From assembly GCA_029941645.1 (NCBI GenBank), contig JAPYSZ010000021.1, forward strand, positions 1 to 14,862: a stretch of DNA of 14,862 bases, read 5' to 3'. The position numbers and the translations under genes were made by a program. The notes beneath the pieces were generated by a model. The model worked only from the letters and a program-made list of their open reading frames with translations, was not told the DNA's origin and did no database searches. This document shows positions 7,129-13,601 of this stretch, piece by piece; the stretch's first letter is position 1, and each line of letters opens with the position of its first letter. This DNA is from Candidatus Poseidoniia archaeon. GTDB lineage: Archaea; Thermoplasmatota; Poseidoniia; MGIII; CG-Epi1.

Positions 7129-8495
7129 GGAAATATAACCGTAAACGTCGTTCCTTTTCCCAGTTTGGATTTCAGATCTAGTTTGGCATCATGTTTTTCC
7201 ACGATCTTTCTTACGACATGTAATCCTAGGCCAGTCCCTTTCCCCGGGTCTTTGGTTGTAAAGAACGGATCGAATATCTTTTTTTGTGTGGCTTCGTCCA
7301 TTCCGCTCCCATTGTCGGTCACAGAAATGGTATGGTTCTTTTTTGTGGAGGAAGTAGACAGCCGGAGCTCACCTTTAGCATCCATAGCATCAACACCGTT
7401 GTTTACGAAATTGGTTATGATTTGCGTAAGTTCCGAAGTACTCCCTAGCACAATCGGGCTTTTAGCATAGTCCTTGATGATCTTCACTGATTTCAAGTTC
7501 CGCGTGTGTTTGGAAATCTCCATTGCCTTATCTACGACGTCATTCAAATTTATTGATGATCGACCCAGAGTTCGCGCATCCCTGGCATGCGTAGAAAGGT
7601 CACCGACGATTTCCGAGATACGATTGGAAGCATCGATTATTTCCTGAGCATCATCCTGTATACGAGGTAGATCATCATCATCAACGATCGATTCAGACAA
7701 AGCCATGATTACCTGTAAAGGATTTCTTATCTCGTGGGCAATACCCGATATCACGACACCCAGGCTTGACATTTTCTCAGCTTGAATAAGTTCCTGATTA
7801 GTCTGTTCGACCTCGTCCTGAGCATTGATTTTTTCAGTTATGTCCACACCATATATGTTGACATACGAATGTTCGACTACAGGGACGAATGTACAAGCAT
7901 AAATCTGACCTCCCAAGGTATGATCGACATCTAGATAGTCTCCACTTCCAAGTGTTTCTTTGACCGTTGAAAAAATCTCGTCAGGTACTTTCTGACCAAC
8001 TCCTACGCCTAGTTTTTTCAGAATCTGTCTCTTGGCCGGAGTGTTGGCAAAGATAACCTCACCACCTCCCGATATTCTAATTACCGAATGCGGATTTTCT
8101 TCGGGGAACCTTGCTAGTCCCTCAATCTCTTTTTGACTATCAGTAATATCGGTGCCATAAACGTTCACATATTCATGGTCCTTGATAGGAACGAACGCAC
8201 ACGCGTAAATTCTTCCACCTATAATGTGGGTTTCCGAACGATAGGTTTCATCGCTATCTATGGCCTTTTTTACGGATTCAAAGATTCTCCCAAATCGGCC
8301 GCTATTCTTGCCCTCGAGCAAACTACTCTTATAATCAAAATCCTTGATGAGGGTATTCCTTGCTGAGCTGTTCGCGAATAATAGCTCACCTCCAAAGGAC
8401 ACTCTTATGACAGAATGTGGGTTTTCATCAGGGAAACGAGAAATATTCTCAATCTCTTTTTCAAGTTTTCTGATAATTGCTTCGTTTTCAGGCAT
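7110..8495 (-). CDS. Soluble sensor histidine kinase with two tandem, near-duplicate PAS domains
   Basis: 461 residues, no membrane segment, hence cytoplasmic. Two PAS-like units of about 110 residues repeat the same blocks: RFPDENPHSVIRVSFGGELLFAN (21-43) with RFPEENPHSVIRISGGGEVIFAN (129-151), and IYACAFVP...YVNVYGTDIT (96-118) with IYACTFVP...YVNIYGVDIT (198-220). A linker coiled coil (about 220-243) leads to the H box, H254 in SGIAHEIRNPLQ. The ATPase domain has N362/N366 (N box), DNGSGM (394-399, G1), FDPFFTTK (408-415, F) and GKGTGLGL (418-425, G2), so all catalytic motifs are intact. The first 8 nt overlap the end of the response regulator gene, so the pair is co-transcribed and surely cognate. 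The ligand sensed is unknown; each PAS keeps a YACxFVP core with one cysteine (C99, C201). Confidence 0.95.
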   Translation of the reverse strand: MPENEAIIRKLEKEIENISRFPDENPHSVIRVSFGGELLFANSSARNTLIKDFDYKSSLLEGKNSGRFGRIFESVKKAIDSDETYRSETHIIGGRIYACAFVPIKDHEYVNVYGTDITDSQKEIEGLARFPEENPHSVIRISGGGEVIFANTPAKRQILKKLGVGVGQKVPDEIFSTVKETLGSGDYLDVDHTLGGQIYACTFVPVVEHSYVNIYGVDITEKINAQDEVEQTNQELIQAEKMSSLGVVISGIAHEIRNPLQVIMALSESIVDDDDLPRIQDDAQEIIDASNRISEIVGDLSTHARDARTLGRSSINLNDVVDKAMEISKHTRNLKSVKIIKDYAKSPIVLGSTSELTQIITNFVNNGVDAMDAKGELRLSTSSTKKNHTISVTDNGSGMDEATQKKIFDPFFTTKDPGKGTGLGLHVVRKIVEKHDAKLDLKSKLGKGTTFTVIFPHKKEA

Positions 8496-9429
8496 CCTTA
8501 CTCTTGTCTATTTCAGCAAATAAATCTTCCAAACTTCGGTCCGCATTTTTCAGTAGACTCTTATCGCCATTCCAATCTTCTAATACATTCATATTCTCCA
8601 GTTCAAATGCGATTAGGGCATCAGTCACAGCGTCTTCCGCATCTTGCCCAAAAGAGCCAACATAGACCACTGCCATATCTGTATAGGCTCCTGCACCAAA
8701 TTTGATGTGAAAGTCACCGAACTGAATATCATTCAATGAGGAATCATTTGACGCACTCACGGCATCTTCCATAAAATCTTTTACTGCAGAGAACATTCCC
8801 CCCATTATATCCACATCACCGCCGTCAACATTTTTTGTGGTCAAGTTTGAAATTACAATGCCAGATTTTGTCAATAAAAATATGTTGTGTATCTTCCCAA
8901 GTTTGCTGGGGTGAATCAGTTTATCTTGCAGCATATTGACAAGTCTTGAGAATTCGGCCGTCTTTGCTCCAGATTCGGCAAGCCCCATTTTCTCTGGAGA
9001 AAAATTCGCGACCATTTTTTTGAACCCTTTTACATCACTTATGCCCGTTCTTTCCTTTTCCTCTTTCTCAACGATTTCAAATGCTCTATCGATGGTCTCC
9101 CTAACAACCGCAGTCCGCATTGGTTTTTGCAGATAGTCCATAGCCCCACTCCGGAAAGCCTTGATAGGAGTCGTAATATCCTGATTACCTGTCAACATAA
9201 CGACTGGCATAGCCGGGTACTCTTCGCGAACAATTCCTAAAAGTTCTAGCCCATTCATACCTGGCATATCCACGTCACAGAACATCATCAAGTATTCCTC
9301 CTTGGATAGCATTTCCATGGCACTCTGAGCCTCTTCTGCCACTTCCAGTACCACATCAGTCCACTTCCTGAACATCACATTCAATGAAACTCTTACAGCA
9401 TGGTCATCATCGACAGCCAATATTTTCAT
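8488..9429 (-). CDS. Response regulator: receiver domain plus roadblock/longin-like C-terminal domain
   Basis: 313 residues. The receiver (1-120) has the acidic pocket D7-D9, phosphoacceptor D52 in CDVDMPGMNG, T80 and K102 in QKP, all intact. The C-terminal part (about 160-285) has no helix-turn-helix. It runs NIFLLTKSGIVISNL, then GGDVDIMGGMFSAVKDFMEDA, then DIQFGDFHIKFGAGAYTDMAVVYVG. This resembles a small alpha/beta domain of the roadblock/longin (profilin-like) type that I have seen attached to signalling proteins in archaea and bacteria, so output is probably a protein-protein contact. GGTGA lies 8 nt before the ATG as ribosome binding site. The kinase gene overlaps its end, and the cupin gene ends 45 nt upstream. 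Receiver assignment is certain; the C-terminal fold is an inference. Confidence 0.93.
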   Translation of the reverse strand: MKILAVDDDHAVRVSLNVMFRKWTDVVLEVAEEAQSAMEMLSKEEYLMMFCDVDMPGMNGLELLGIVREEYPAMPVVMLTGNQDITTPIKAFRSGAMDYLQKPMRTAVVRETIDRAFEIVEKEEKERTGISDVKGFKKMVANFSPEKMGLAESGAKTAEFSRLVNMLQDKLIHPSKLGKIHNIFLLTKSGIVISNLTTKNVDGGDVDIMGGMFSAVKDFMEDAVSASNDSSLNDIQFGDFHIKFGAGAYTDMAVVYVGSFGQDAEDAVTDALIAFELENMNVLEDWNGDKSLLKNADRSLEDLFAEIDKSKDA

Positions 9430-9437
9430 ACTTCAAC

Positions 9438-9442
9438 TCACC
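9438..9442 (-). promoter_or_regulatory. Ribosome binding site GGTGA of the response regulator
   Basis: GGTGA on the minus strand lies 8 nt before the ATG of the response regulator. It supports that start and internal translation from a longer mRNA that begins with the upstream ligase gene. Confidence 0.55.
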
Positions 9443-9474
9443 ATACCCTACTACTAAAAGAATTAATGTTTCCC

Positions 9475-10152
9475 CTAACCTGAGGATATCTCATTCATCA
9501 GCCGTCTGTATTCGGGTTCGTTGCCCATGGCCTTTGCACGTTTTGCAGCCTCGATTAGATCACGTGACCAAGTCGCGTAATCCGCTTCTGGGAGTTCTTC
9601 TCGCCGCACGATTTTATCTTCCGACAGTAGATAGAAAACCCCACCATTAACAAACAATAACTCGTTCCGGCTGTAATCAAAGATTCGTGCTTCATTTGTT
9701 ATCCCGCCTTCGAGATTCACGTTCCCATATACGTGCAAAGTGAAGAAGTTGCTTTCCCCAGGGTTGCCCATTTGATGAATTAATGACGGAATCACTTTCA
9801 AAGTAGTTCCTGATTTGACTATTTCACGGGAAATAGTAATCAATTTTTGTTTTTTTAGTTTGAATATTGCATGTTCCGCAGCACCAAATGTTTTCACTGC
9901 ACCGAACTCGGCTTTCCCATGGTCATGTATGCCGCTATAATCGCCTGGCCTCCATGACATTATCATAATCTCAAAGAAACTGCCGTTATGGACCATTTTC
10001 CGGCCATATGAATCAGAGACCGGATAATCATAGTCTACCCATCTTTCAATGTCCTCAGCCCTAATGTCACATTCTGATACGACCCCATGGACACTTTCCG
10101 TAGTGAACTTTTCTAAACTTTCCAACGTTTCCACTAGGTTTTTCACAGACAT
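9475..10152 (-). CDS. Cysteine dioxygenase-like cupin (thiol dioxygenase)
   Basis: 225 residues. Cysteine dioxygenases use non-haem iron to oxidise the thiol of cysteine to a sulfinate. The three-His iron site is visible: H76 and H78 in GIHDHG, and H126 in LIHQMGN. H140 and Y142 in LHVYG correspond to the catalytic H155/Y157 of mammalian cysteine dioxygenase at nearly the same spacing, and R51 in the YGRKM motif matches the arginine that binds the cysteine carboxylate. Residues 60-75 (FEIMIMSWRPGDYSG) fit the family. The C-terminal helix (about 188-222) is charged. It lies between a CarB-like ligase gene, whose stop is 3 nt away, and the two-component genes, in one operon. The substrate could be free cysteine or another small thiol such as 3-mercaptopropionate; R51 favours cysteine. 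Confidence 0.85.
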   Translation of the reverse strand: MSVKNLVETLESLEKFTTESVHGVVSECDIRAEDIERWVDYDYPVSDSYGRKMVHNGSFFEIMIMSWRPGDYSGIHDHGKAEFGAVKTFGAAEHAIFKLKKQKLITISREIVKSGTTLKVIPSLIHQMGNPGESNFFTLHVYGNVNLEGGITNEARIFDYSRNELLFVNGGVFYLLSEDKIVRREELPEADYATWSRDLIEAAKRAKAMGNEPEYRRLMNEISSG

Positions 10153-10155
10153 TTT

Positions 10156-11184
10156 CTAATAATCCACTTGCCCATAATATCTAAACATTTTCTTTCCAAT
10201 AGGTACATTCTTTTGATATCCCTCGACTTCAGTCTCAGTCATCTCTCCCATCGCCAGCTTTAGTGCAAGATAAGGCGGGCAGTAATTATCGTCATAGATG
10301 AAAGTGGATATCCTTGGATTTATTTCCATCAGCACTCCGCCCCGCAGTTGGATGTCGACACAGTAATCCATCGGAATATGCTTCATCACTTCTTTTCCAT
10401 ATTCTACCGATTCATCATGCGATATTACCTCACATTCCATCGCCACTCCTGAAGCGAAATAAGTTTTCTTAGAGACGCTTAGTCTGTCCTTGACCGAGCA
10501 GATTAACATCTTTCCCTTTACCAAGACTGGATTTACCTTGTATTCTCGCCCGTCCAGATATTCCATGACCATCAGTTCAGGCAATTCTTTTCCTTCAATC
10601 GTCTTGCGCAATTCATCAATAGATATGTATTTGGCAAATGGCCGGTCATTGAATAGCAGGTCAAAGCGATCTGTCTTCTCAGTCATGACTCTAACTCCTC
10701 GATTTCCTTTTCCAATTGGTGGCTTGAATACAACGTCGTTCTCCGGATATCCCAGTTTTGCAGCAGCTTCTTCAAGCTCATCTATCGAGTGGACCAGATA
10801 ATACTCAGGAACATCCATTTTCCCTTTCAGATGTTCATACATCAGATATTTGTTCTCACAGACATTTACCAATTCATGGTCCGAGGCCAGCAAGCGGCAG
10901 TGTTTTCTTATTTCGTCACCAGTCTTGGAAAGTGCAAACATTTCCCAAGACGTCTGTGGAAATACAATATCGATTTCGTATTTTTTTACGAGTTCGATGA
11001 TTGCGCCGACATAGTTCTTTTCGTAGGCCCATGGCGTCTCTTCAAAGGCATCACACATTTGGATTCCGACTGCCTGTTCATGGGCGTTTGTTCCCAGAAT
11101 GAACATCTCTGGATCCTGCAATTTGAGGTTGGTTATCAAGGCGTGACCGCCAGGGCATCCAATCCCGGTCAGTAGAATTCTCAC
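10156..11184 (-). CDS. CarB/PylC-like ATP-grasp carboxylate-amine ligase
   Basis: 342 residues, soluble. The N-terminal pre-ATP-grasp domain starts MRILLTGIGCPGGHALI, a Rossmann-like glycine loop. The ATP-grasp core has K154 in VVFKPPIGKGNRGVRV, the hinge LMVMEYLDGREYKV (204-217) with E208 and E214, D277 in CVDIQLRGG, and E287/N289/R291 in MEINPRIST. This layout resembles single-unit relatives of the carbamoyl-phosphate synthase large chain and PylC, which form amide or acyl-phosphate bonds; the substrate cannot be deduced. The start is GTG with GGTGA 3 nt before it and a TATA-like GTTAAAAAC about 23 nt upstream, making it the first gene of the leftward operon ligase-cupin-regulator-kinase. 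The stop codon is 3 nt from the cupin ATG. It is only distantly related to the membrane ATP-grasp protein of the same module. Confidence 0.88.
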   Translation of the reverse strand: MRILLTGIGCPGGHALITNLKLQDPEMFILGTNAHEQAVGIQMCDAFEETPWAYEKNYVGAIIELVKKYEIDIVFPQTSWEMFALSKTGDEIRKHCRLLASDHELVNVCENKYLMYEHLKGKMDVPEYYLVHSIDELEEAAAKLGYPENDVVFKPPIGKGNRGVRVMTEKTDRFDLLFNDRPFAKYISIDELRKTIEGKELPELMVMEYLDGREYKVNPVLVKGKMLICSVKDRLSVSKKTYFASGVAMECEVISHDESVEYGKEVMKHIPMDYCVDIQLRGGVLMEINPRISTFIYDDNYCPPYLALKLAMGEMTETEVEGYQKNVPIGKKMFRYYGQVDY

Positions 11185-11202
11185 TTTTCACCATTAGCCT
11201 TG

Positions 11203-11211
11203 GTTTTTAAC
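11203..11211 (-). promoter_or_regulatory. TATA-like element of the ligase-cupin-regulator-kinase operon
   Basis: On the minus strand GTTAAAAAC is centred about 23 nt before the GTG start of the CarB/PylC-like ligase. It is the only candidate promoter seen for the four-gene leftward unit. The rest of the 179-nt divergent gap 11185-11363 holds T-rich sequence with no gene I can support. Confidence 0.4.
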
Positions 11212-11363
11212 AAGTTTTCGTATACGCCCAACGGCTTTTTTTCCTGCATTTCCTCTATCAGATAAGATTTGTAACTTGAATAAGGAATAAATTCTCTTTC
11301 TTCCACACTTGAAAGCTACTTTTTTAGATAAAAGACTTTGTATTGGCAGTTCAATAAGGGTTT

Positions 11364-11699
11364 GTGAACCAGACAATCGAATGGAATGATTTTACAAAAG
11401 TAGATATGAGGGTCGGTAAAATCATAGATGTTAAGGACTTCCCAGAAGCGAGAAAACCAGCATACATTCTCACTGTTGATTTTGGACCACTAGGCATCCG
11501 AAAAACCTCAGCTCAAGTTACAAACTACAAACATGAAGAATTGCAAAATCGTGAAGTGGTAGCTGTTTTCAATTTTCCTGCGAAACAAATTGGGTCTATA
11601 ATGTCAGAGATTTTAGTTTTAGGCGGTGTTGAAAAAAATGGGACCGTGCGTCTTTTGAAACCGGACCCTAGTTGTGAACTAGGAAGTCGTGTTGGATGA
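11364..11699 (+). CDS. csaA: CsaA-like protein (tRNA-binding OB-fold, export-related chaperone family)
   Basis: 111 residues, the usual length of CsaA. Proteins of this family are OB-fold dimers related to the EMAPII/Trbp111 tRNA-binding domain and are reported to have chaperone activity for exported proteins in Bacillus. The whole length fits: FTKVDMRVGKIIDVKDFPEA near the start, KTSAQVTNY, REVVAVFNFPAKQIG, SEILVLGG and a final GSRVG. The start is GTG at 11364; the next in-frame methionine is inside the conserved core. The stop overlaps the next start (ATGA), so the two proteins are translationally coupled. Its role in archaea is not established; the link to lipid synthesis next door is positional only. 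Confidence 0.92.
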   Translation: MNQTIEWNDFTKVDMRVGKIIDVKDFPEARKPAYILTVDFGPLGIRKTSAQVTNYKHEELQNREVVAVFNFPAKQIGSIMSEILVLGGVEKNGTVRLLKPDPSCELGSRVG

Positions 11700-12532
11700 A
11701 CCGCTATATTGCCTTGACTAGGCCAGGAAACGCAATTTTAACTTCGATAGCAGTTATTGCGGGTGCTTTCATCGCTAAAGGACCAGAAGATATACTTGAT
11801 TTTCAGACTGAGATTGCTATTTGTTGTGTATCTGCTATGATGCTGGTTGGTGGAGGTAATGCATTAAATGATTATAATGATCGTGAATCCGACAAAAAAA
11901 ATCATCCTGAAAGACCAATACCTAGCGGCAAAATATCTGCTGAAAATGCATTGACTTTTGCACAAATTTTACTAGGATTGGGACTAGTAATACTTATCTT
12001 TACTCTTGATAACAAAATGCCTTTTGTAATTGCATTACTAGGCGTGATAACTCTAATTGCCTATGAAAATGGATTAAAAGCTGCAGGTATTGCAGGGAAT
12101 ATTGCAGTTGGACTTATGTCTGGAGCTGTATTTTTATATGCTGGAATGGCTGTAAATGATCCTGGACCTACCATTTGGATGTTTGGTCTAGCTATACTAG
12201 CTACAATAACGCGTGAAATTGTAAAAGATATACAAGATTTAGAGGGCGATAAGGACCGATTTACACTACCGGCCAGAATTGGGATTGGTGTGTCGCTAAA
12301 CTTAGCTACCCTGATATTATTGGTGGCCATTGGACTCAGTTATACTGCCATTGGTCAATTTGAGAACATGGCATGGAATGCGTATGTTGGTGGCATAACA
12401 CTAGCTAATGGAACAATGCTTTTTGGGATTTACAACGCAAATCAAGAAGATTACTTCATGGGTCAAAAGAATATTAAGCAAGGAATGGGGATTGCGATGT
12501 TGGCATTTATTGTAGCTGCAGGTTTGAATTAA
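11696..12532 (+). CDS. Digeranylgeranylglyceryl phosphate synthase (UbiA-family prenyltransferase)
   Basis: 278 residues, integral membrane protein with about eight or nine hydrophobic segments. This enzyme adds the second geranylgeranyl chain to geranylgeranylglyceryl phosphate, the second ether bond of archaeal lipids. The two Asp-rich motifs that bind Mg-diphosphate are intact: N58-D59-Y-N-D62-R-E-S-D66 followed by HPERPIPSG, and D178-I-Q-D181-L-E-G-D185. The start YIALTRPGN and the HPERPIPSGKIS block are characteristic of the archaeal synthase rather than ubiquinone or menaquinone enzymes, but other UbiA substrates cannot be fully excluded. The ATGA overlap with the CsaA-like gene indicates one operon. 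A run of six T follows the stop and may end transcription. Confidence 0.9.
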   Translation: MNRYIALTRPGNAILTSIAVIAGAFIAKGPEDILDFQTEIAICCVSAMMLVGGGNALNDYNDRESDKKNHPERPIPSGKISAENALTFAQILLGLGLVILIFTLDNKMPFVIALLGVITLIAYENGLKAAGIAGNIAVGLMSGAVFLYAGMAVNDPGPTIWMFGLAILATITREIVKDIQDLEGDKDRFTLPARIGIGVSLNLATLILLVAIGLSYTAIGQFENMAWNAYVGGITLANGTMLFGIYNANQEDYFMGQKNIKQGMGIAMLAFIVAAGLN

Positions 12533-12536
12533 GCGA

Positions 12537-12542
12537 TTTTTT
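12537..12542 (+). terminator. Possible oligo-T terminator after the prenyltransferase gene
   Basis: A run of six T starts a few bases after the TAA stop of the prenyltransferase gene. Archaeal RNA polymerase can stop at short U runs without a hairpin. It separates this operon from the ArsR-type regulator that follows. Evidence is the T run alone. Confidence 0.3.
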
Positions 12543-12548
12543 GTTAGA

Positions 12549-12562
12549 ATATATTAATATAT
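12549..12562 (+). promoter_or_regulatory. TATA region of the ArsR/DUF4112 operon
   Basis: A perfect 14-bp palindrome, ATATATTAATATAT, is centred about 29 nt before the ATG at 12584, the right place for a TATA element of a leaderless transcript. Half of it is also the left arm of the downstream inverted repeat. Confidence 0.5.
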
Positions 12563-12581
12563 GTGCATTTATACATATATT
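12556..12581 (+). promoter_or_regulatory. Inverted repeat, probable operator of the ArsR-type regulator
   Basis: Perfect 9-bp arms AATATATGT and ACATATATT flank an 8-nt spacer and end 2 nt before the regulator's start codon. The repeat overlaps the TATA region and the expected transcription start. An ArsR dimer bound here would block its own promoter, the usual autoregulatory arrangement of this family. The repeat is seen directly; its use as operator is inferred. Confidence 0.55.
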
Positions 12582-12583
12582 TA

Positions 12584-12916
12584 ATGAACAGTCAAATTTT
12601 CAAGGCTTTGGGGAGTGAAACTAGACTGAAAATTATTGAAACTTTAATGATTAAAGAACACAATGTTAGTGATTTAACACGAATCTCAAACAAAGATCAA
12701 ACTACCGTATCTAGACATTTATCTACTCTAGTAAATGCTAAGATAATTAAACAAAAAAGGCTTGGAAGAAACATCTATTATAGCATAATTGACACGAAAA
12801 TGAAGAACTGGCTAGAATCGACGATGACTATAAAAATAAAAACGGGTGAAGAAATTGCCCTTAGAAGCAAAATACAAAAATTCTTAAATAAGCAAAGAGG
12901 TGAAGAAAATGAATGA
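12584..12916 (+). CDS. ArsR-family winged-helix transcriptional regulator
   Basis: 110 residues from the ATG at 12584. A GTG 21 nt upstream is in frame but falls within the inverted repeat, and NSQIFKALGSETRLKIIETL is the normal start of the family. The winged helix shows VSDLTRISNKDQTTVSRHLSTLVNAKII (28-55; recognition helix about 39-52) and the wing KRLGRNIYYSI (58-68). The metal-site ELCVCDL motif is replaced by EHNVSDL and there is no cysteine anywhere, so it is not a classical arsenic or cadmium sensor. The charged C-terminal tail (about 83-110) may help dimerise. It overlaps the DUF4112 gene by 8 nt, and a probable operator lies directly upstream. Base composition is among the most AT-rich of the window. 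The effector is unknown. Confidence 0.92.
   Translation: MNSQIFKALGSETRLKIIETLMIKEHNVSDLTRISNKDQTTVSRHLSTLVNAKIIKQKRLGRNIYYSIIDTKMKNWLESTMTIKIKTGEEIALRSKIQKFLNKQRGEENE
12897..12903 (+). promoter_or_regulatory. Ribosome binding site of the DUF4112 gene
   Basis: GAGGTGA, a near-full Shine-Dalgarno match, lies 5 nt before the ATG at 12909 and inside the end of the regulator gene. It fixes that ATG as start, not the GTG at 12900 that is part of the site itself. Confidence 0.75.
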
Positions 12917-13355
12917 AGAAATTATTGAACTAAATGAAGAAAAACTATTGAGATTGAAACTTCTGAGCGAAAGATTAGATGATTCAATAAAAATTCCTGG
13001 AACAAATCAAAAAATTGGAATTGATGCTATTGTTGGGATAATTCCTATTTTAGGAGATTTTATTGGCGTAATATTTTCAACGTATATCATGTATTCCGGA
13101 ATCAAAATGGGTGTTTCGTCTAAAATTGTAAAAAAAATGGCTACAAACATAGCTATTGAATTTGTAATAGGATCAATACCAATTATTGGTGATATTTTTG
13201 ATGCTTTATGGAAAGCAAATAAAAGAAATGTAGAACTTATAGAAGAAGCAACGATTGAAAATCAAGAAAATTATAGACTGAACTATTTGATAATGACTTC
13301 GCTAATTGTTCTCATACTAGGCTTAATCCTAGTAATTTTAGGAAGTTTATCCTAA
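12909..13355 (+). CDS. DUF4112 family membrane protein
   Basis: 148 residues from the ATG chosen by a strong GAGGTGA site. The DUF4112 signature is clear: LDDSIKIPGTNQKIGIDAIV, then GIIPILGDF (43-51), VKKMATNIAIEFVIGSIP (74-91) and IIGDIFDALWKANKRN (92-107). The two G-x-IP-x-x-GD blocks look like an internal pair of hydrophobic helical hairpins. Residues about 126-146 form a C-terminal membrane helix. No biochemical role is known to me for the family. Overlap with the ArsR-type gene and shared operator imply that this protein is the regulator's main target, perhaps a membrane stress or metal-related factor; this is inference. A strong hairpin covers its stop codon. Confidence 0.88.
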   Translation: MNEEIIELNEEKLLRLKLLSERLDDSIKIPGTNQKIGIDAIVGIIPILGDFIGVIFSTYIMYSGIKMGVSSKIVKKMATNIAIEFVIGSIPIIGDIFDALWKANKRNVELIEEATIENQENYRLNYLIMTSLIVLILGLILVILGSLS

Positions 13356-13357
13356 AA
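13336..13357 (+). terminator. Stem-loop over the DUF4112 stop codon
   Basis: Perfect 8-bp arms TTTTAGGA and TCCTAAAA with a 6-nt loop cover the last codons and stop of the DUF4112 gene. It may be a transcript-end or mRNA-stabilising hairpin. No T run follows on the plus strand, so termination itself is uncertain. Confidence 0.35.
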
Positions 13358-13366
13358 ATTGTGAGT

Positions 13367-13405
13367 GTAGCAACTATTCAGTAGACAAAAAAATGCTTTT
13401 GCTAC
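13367..13405. terminator. Inverted repeat with A/T run between convergent genes
   Basis: 7-bp arms GTAGCAA (13367-13373) and TTGCTAC (13399-13405) flank a 25-nt loop. The loop holds seven A (13387-13393), read as seven T on the minus strand just past the zinc-ribbon gene. The T run is a plausible terminator for that gene; the long loop makes the hairpin itself doubtful. Confidence 0.35.
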
Positions 13406-13409
13406 TTGA

Positions 13410-13553
13410 TTATGCTTTACCGAGTATACGATACATACCGGTGCCACAGGTGCCGCATTTACCTTTCATTGCTTTACGACCGTTCTTCATTGTGACTTCT
13501 TCTCCGTTATCTATCTCTCTCTTATGTTTGCACTTTACGCAGTATCCTTCCAT
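13410..13553 (-). CDS. 47-aa zinc-ribbon protein (DUF5679-like)
   Basis: A very short gene with two cysteine pairs, C5-x-x-C8 (GYCVKCKHKREI) and C33-x-x-C36 (GKCGTCGTGMYRI), which form a four-Cys zinc ribbon. Residues 18-30 (EEVTMKNGRKAMK) and the end MYRILGKA match small archaeal and bacterial proteins I recall as DUF5679. The function is unknown; such ribbons usually bind nucleic acid or protein. The ATG at 13551-13553 has no Shine-Dalgarno sequence, but CTTTATATC, a good archaeal TATA box, is centred about 27 nt upstream, so it is expressed on its own. It faces the DUF4112 gene tail to tail, and a run of seven T follows its stop. Confidence 0.85.
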   Translation of the reverse strand: MEGYCVKCKHKREIDNGEEVTMKNGRKAMKGKCGTCGTGMYRILGKA

Positions 13554-13575
13554 ATTATCTAAGCACAGAATAGGA

Positions 13576-13584
13576 GATATAAAG
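13576..13584 (-). promoter_or_regulatory. TATA box of the zinc-ribbon gene
   Basis: On the minus strand CTTTATATC is centred about 27 nt before the ATG at 13553, the best match to an archaeal TATA consensus in the window. No Shine-Dalgarno sequence follows. It lies in the 48-nt gap after the ZIP transporter gene. Confidence 0.6.
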
Positions 13585-13601
13585 CAAGCGGGTGGATGTA
13601 T

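Noticed and set aside
5815..11363. Attachment sites, direct repeats, integrase or tRNA marking the accessory module as a mobile island
   Set aside because: I compared the border regions 5815-5850 and 11190-11363 by eye and found no repeat, tRNA or recombinase gene. The different composition alone does not prove mobility.
11194..11376. A 60-residue basic open frame on the minus strand in the divergent gap before the CsaA-like gene
   Set aside because: Its only methionine start lies inside the CsaA-like gene, it has no recognisable family, and its composition looks like translated AT-rich intergenic sequence. A decayed gene remnant at the module border is possible but unsupported.
12563..12583. 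GTG start giving seven extra residues to the ArsR-type regulator
   Set aside because: These codons lie inside the perfect inverted repeat, and the family normally begins right before the IFKALGSETRLKII block at the later ATG.
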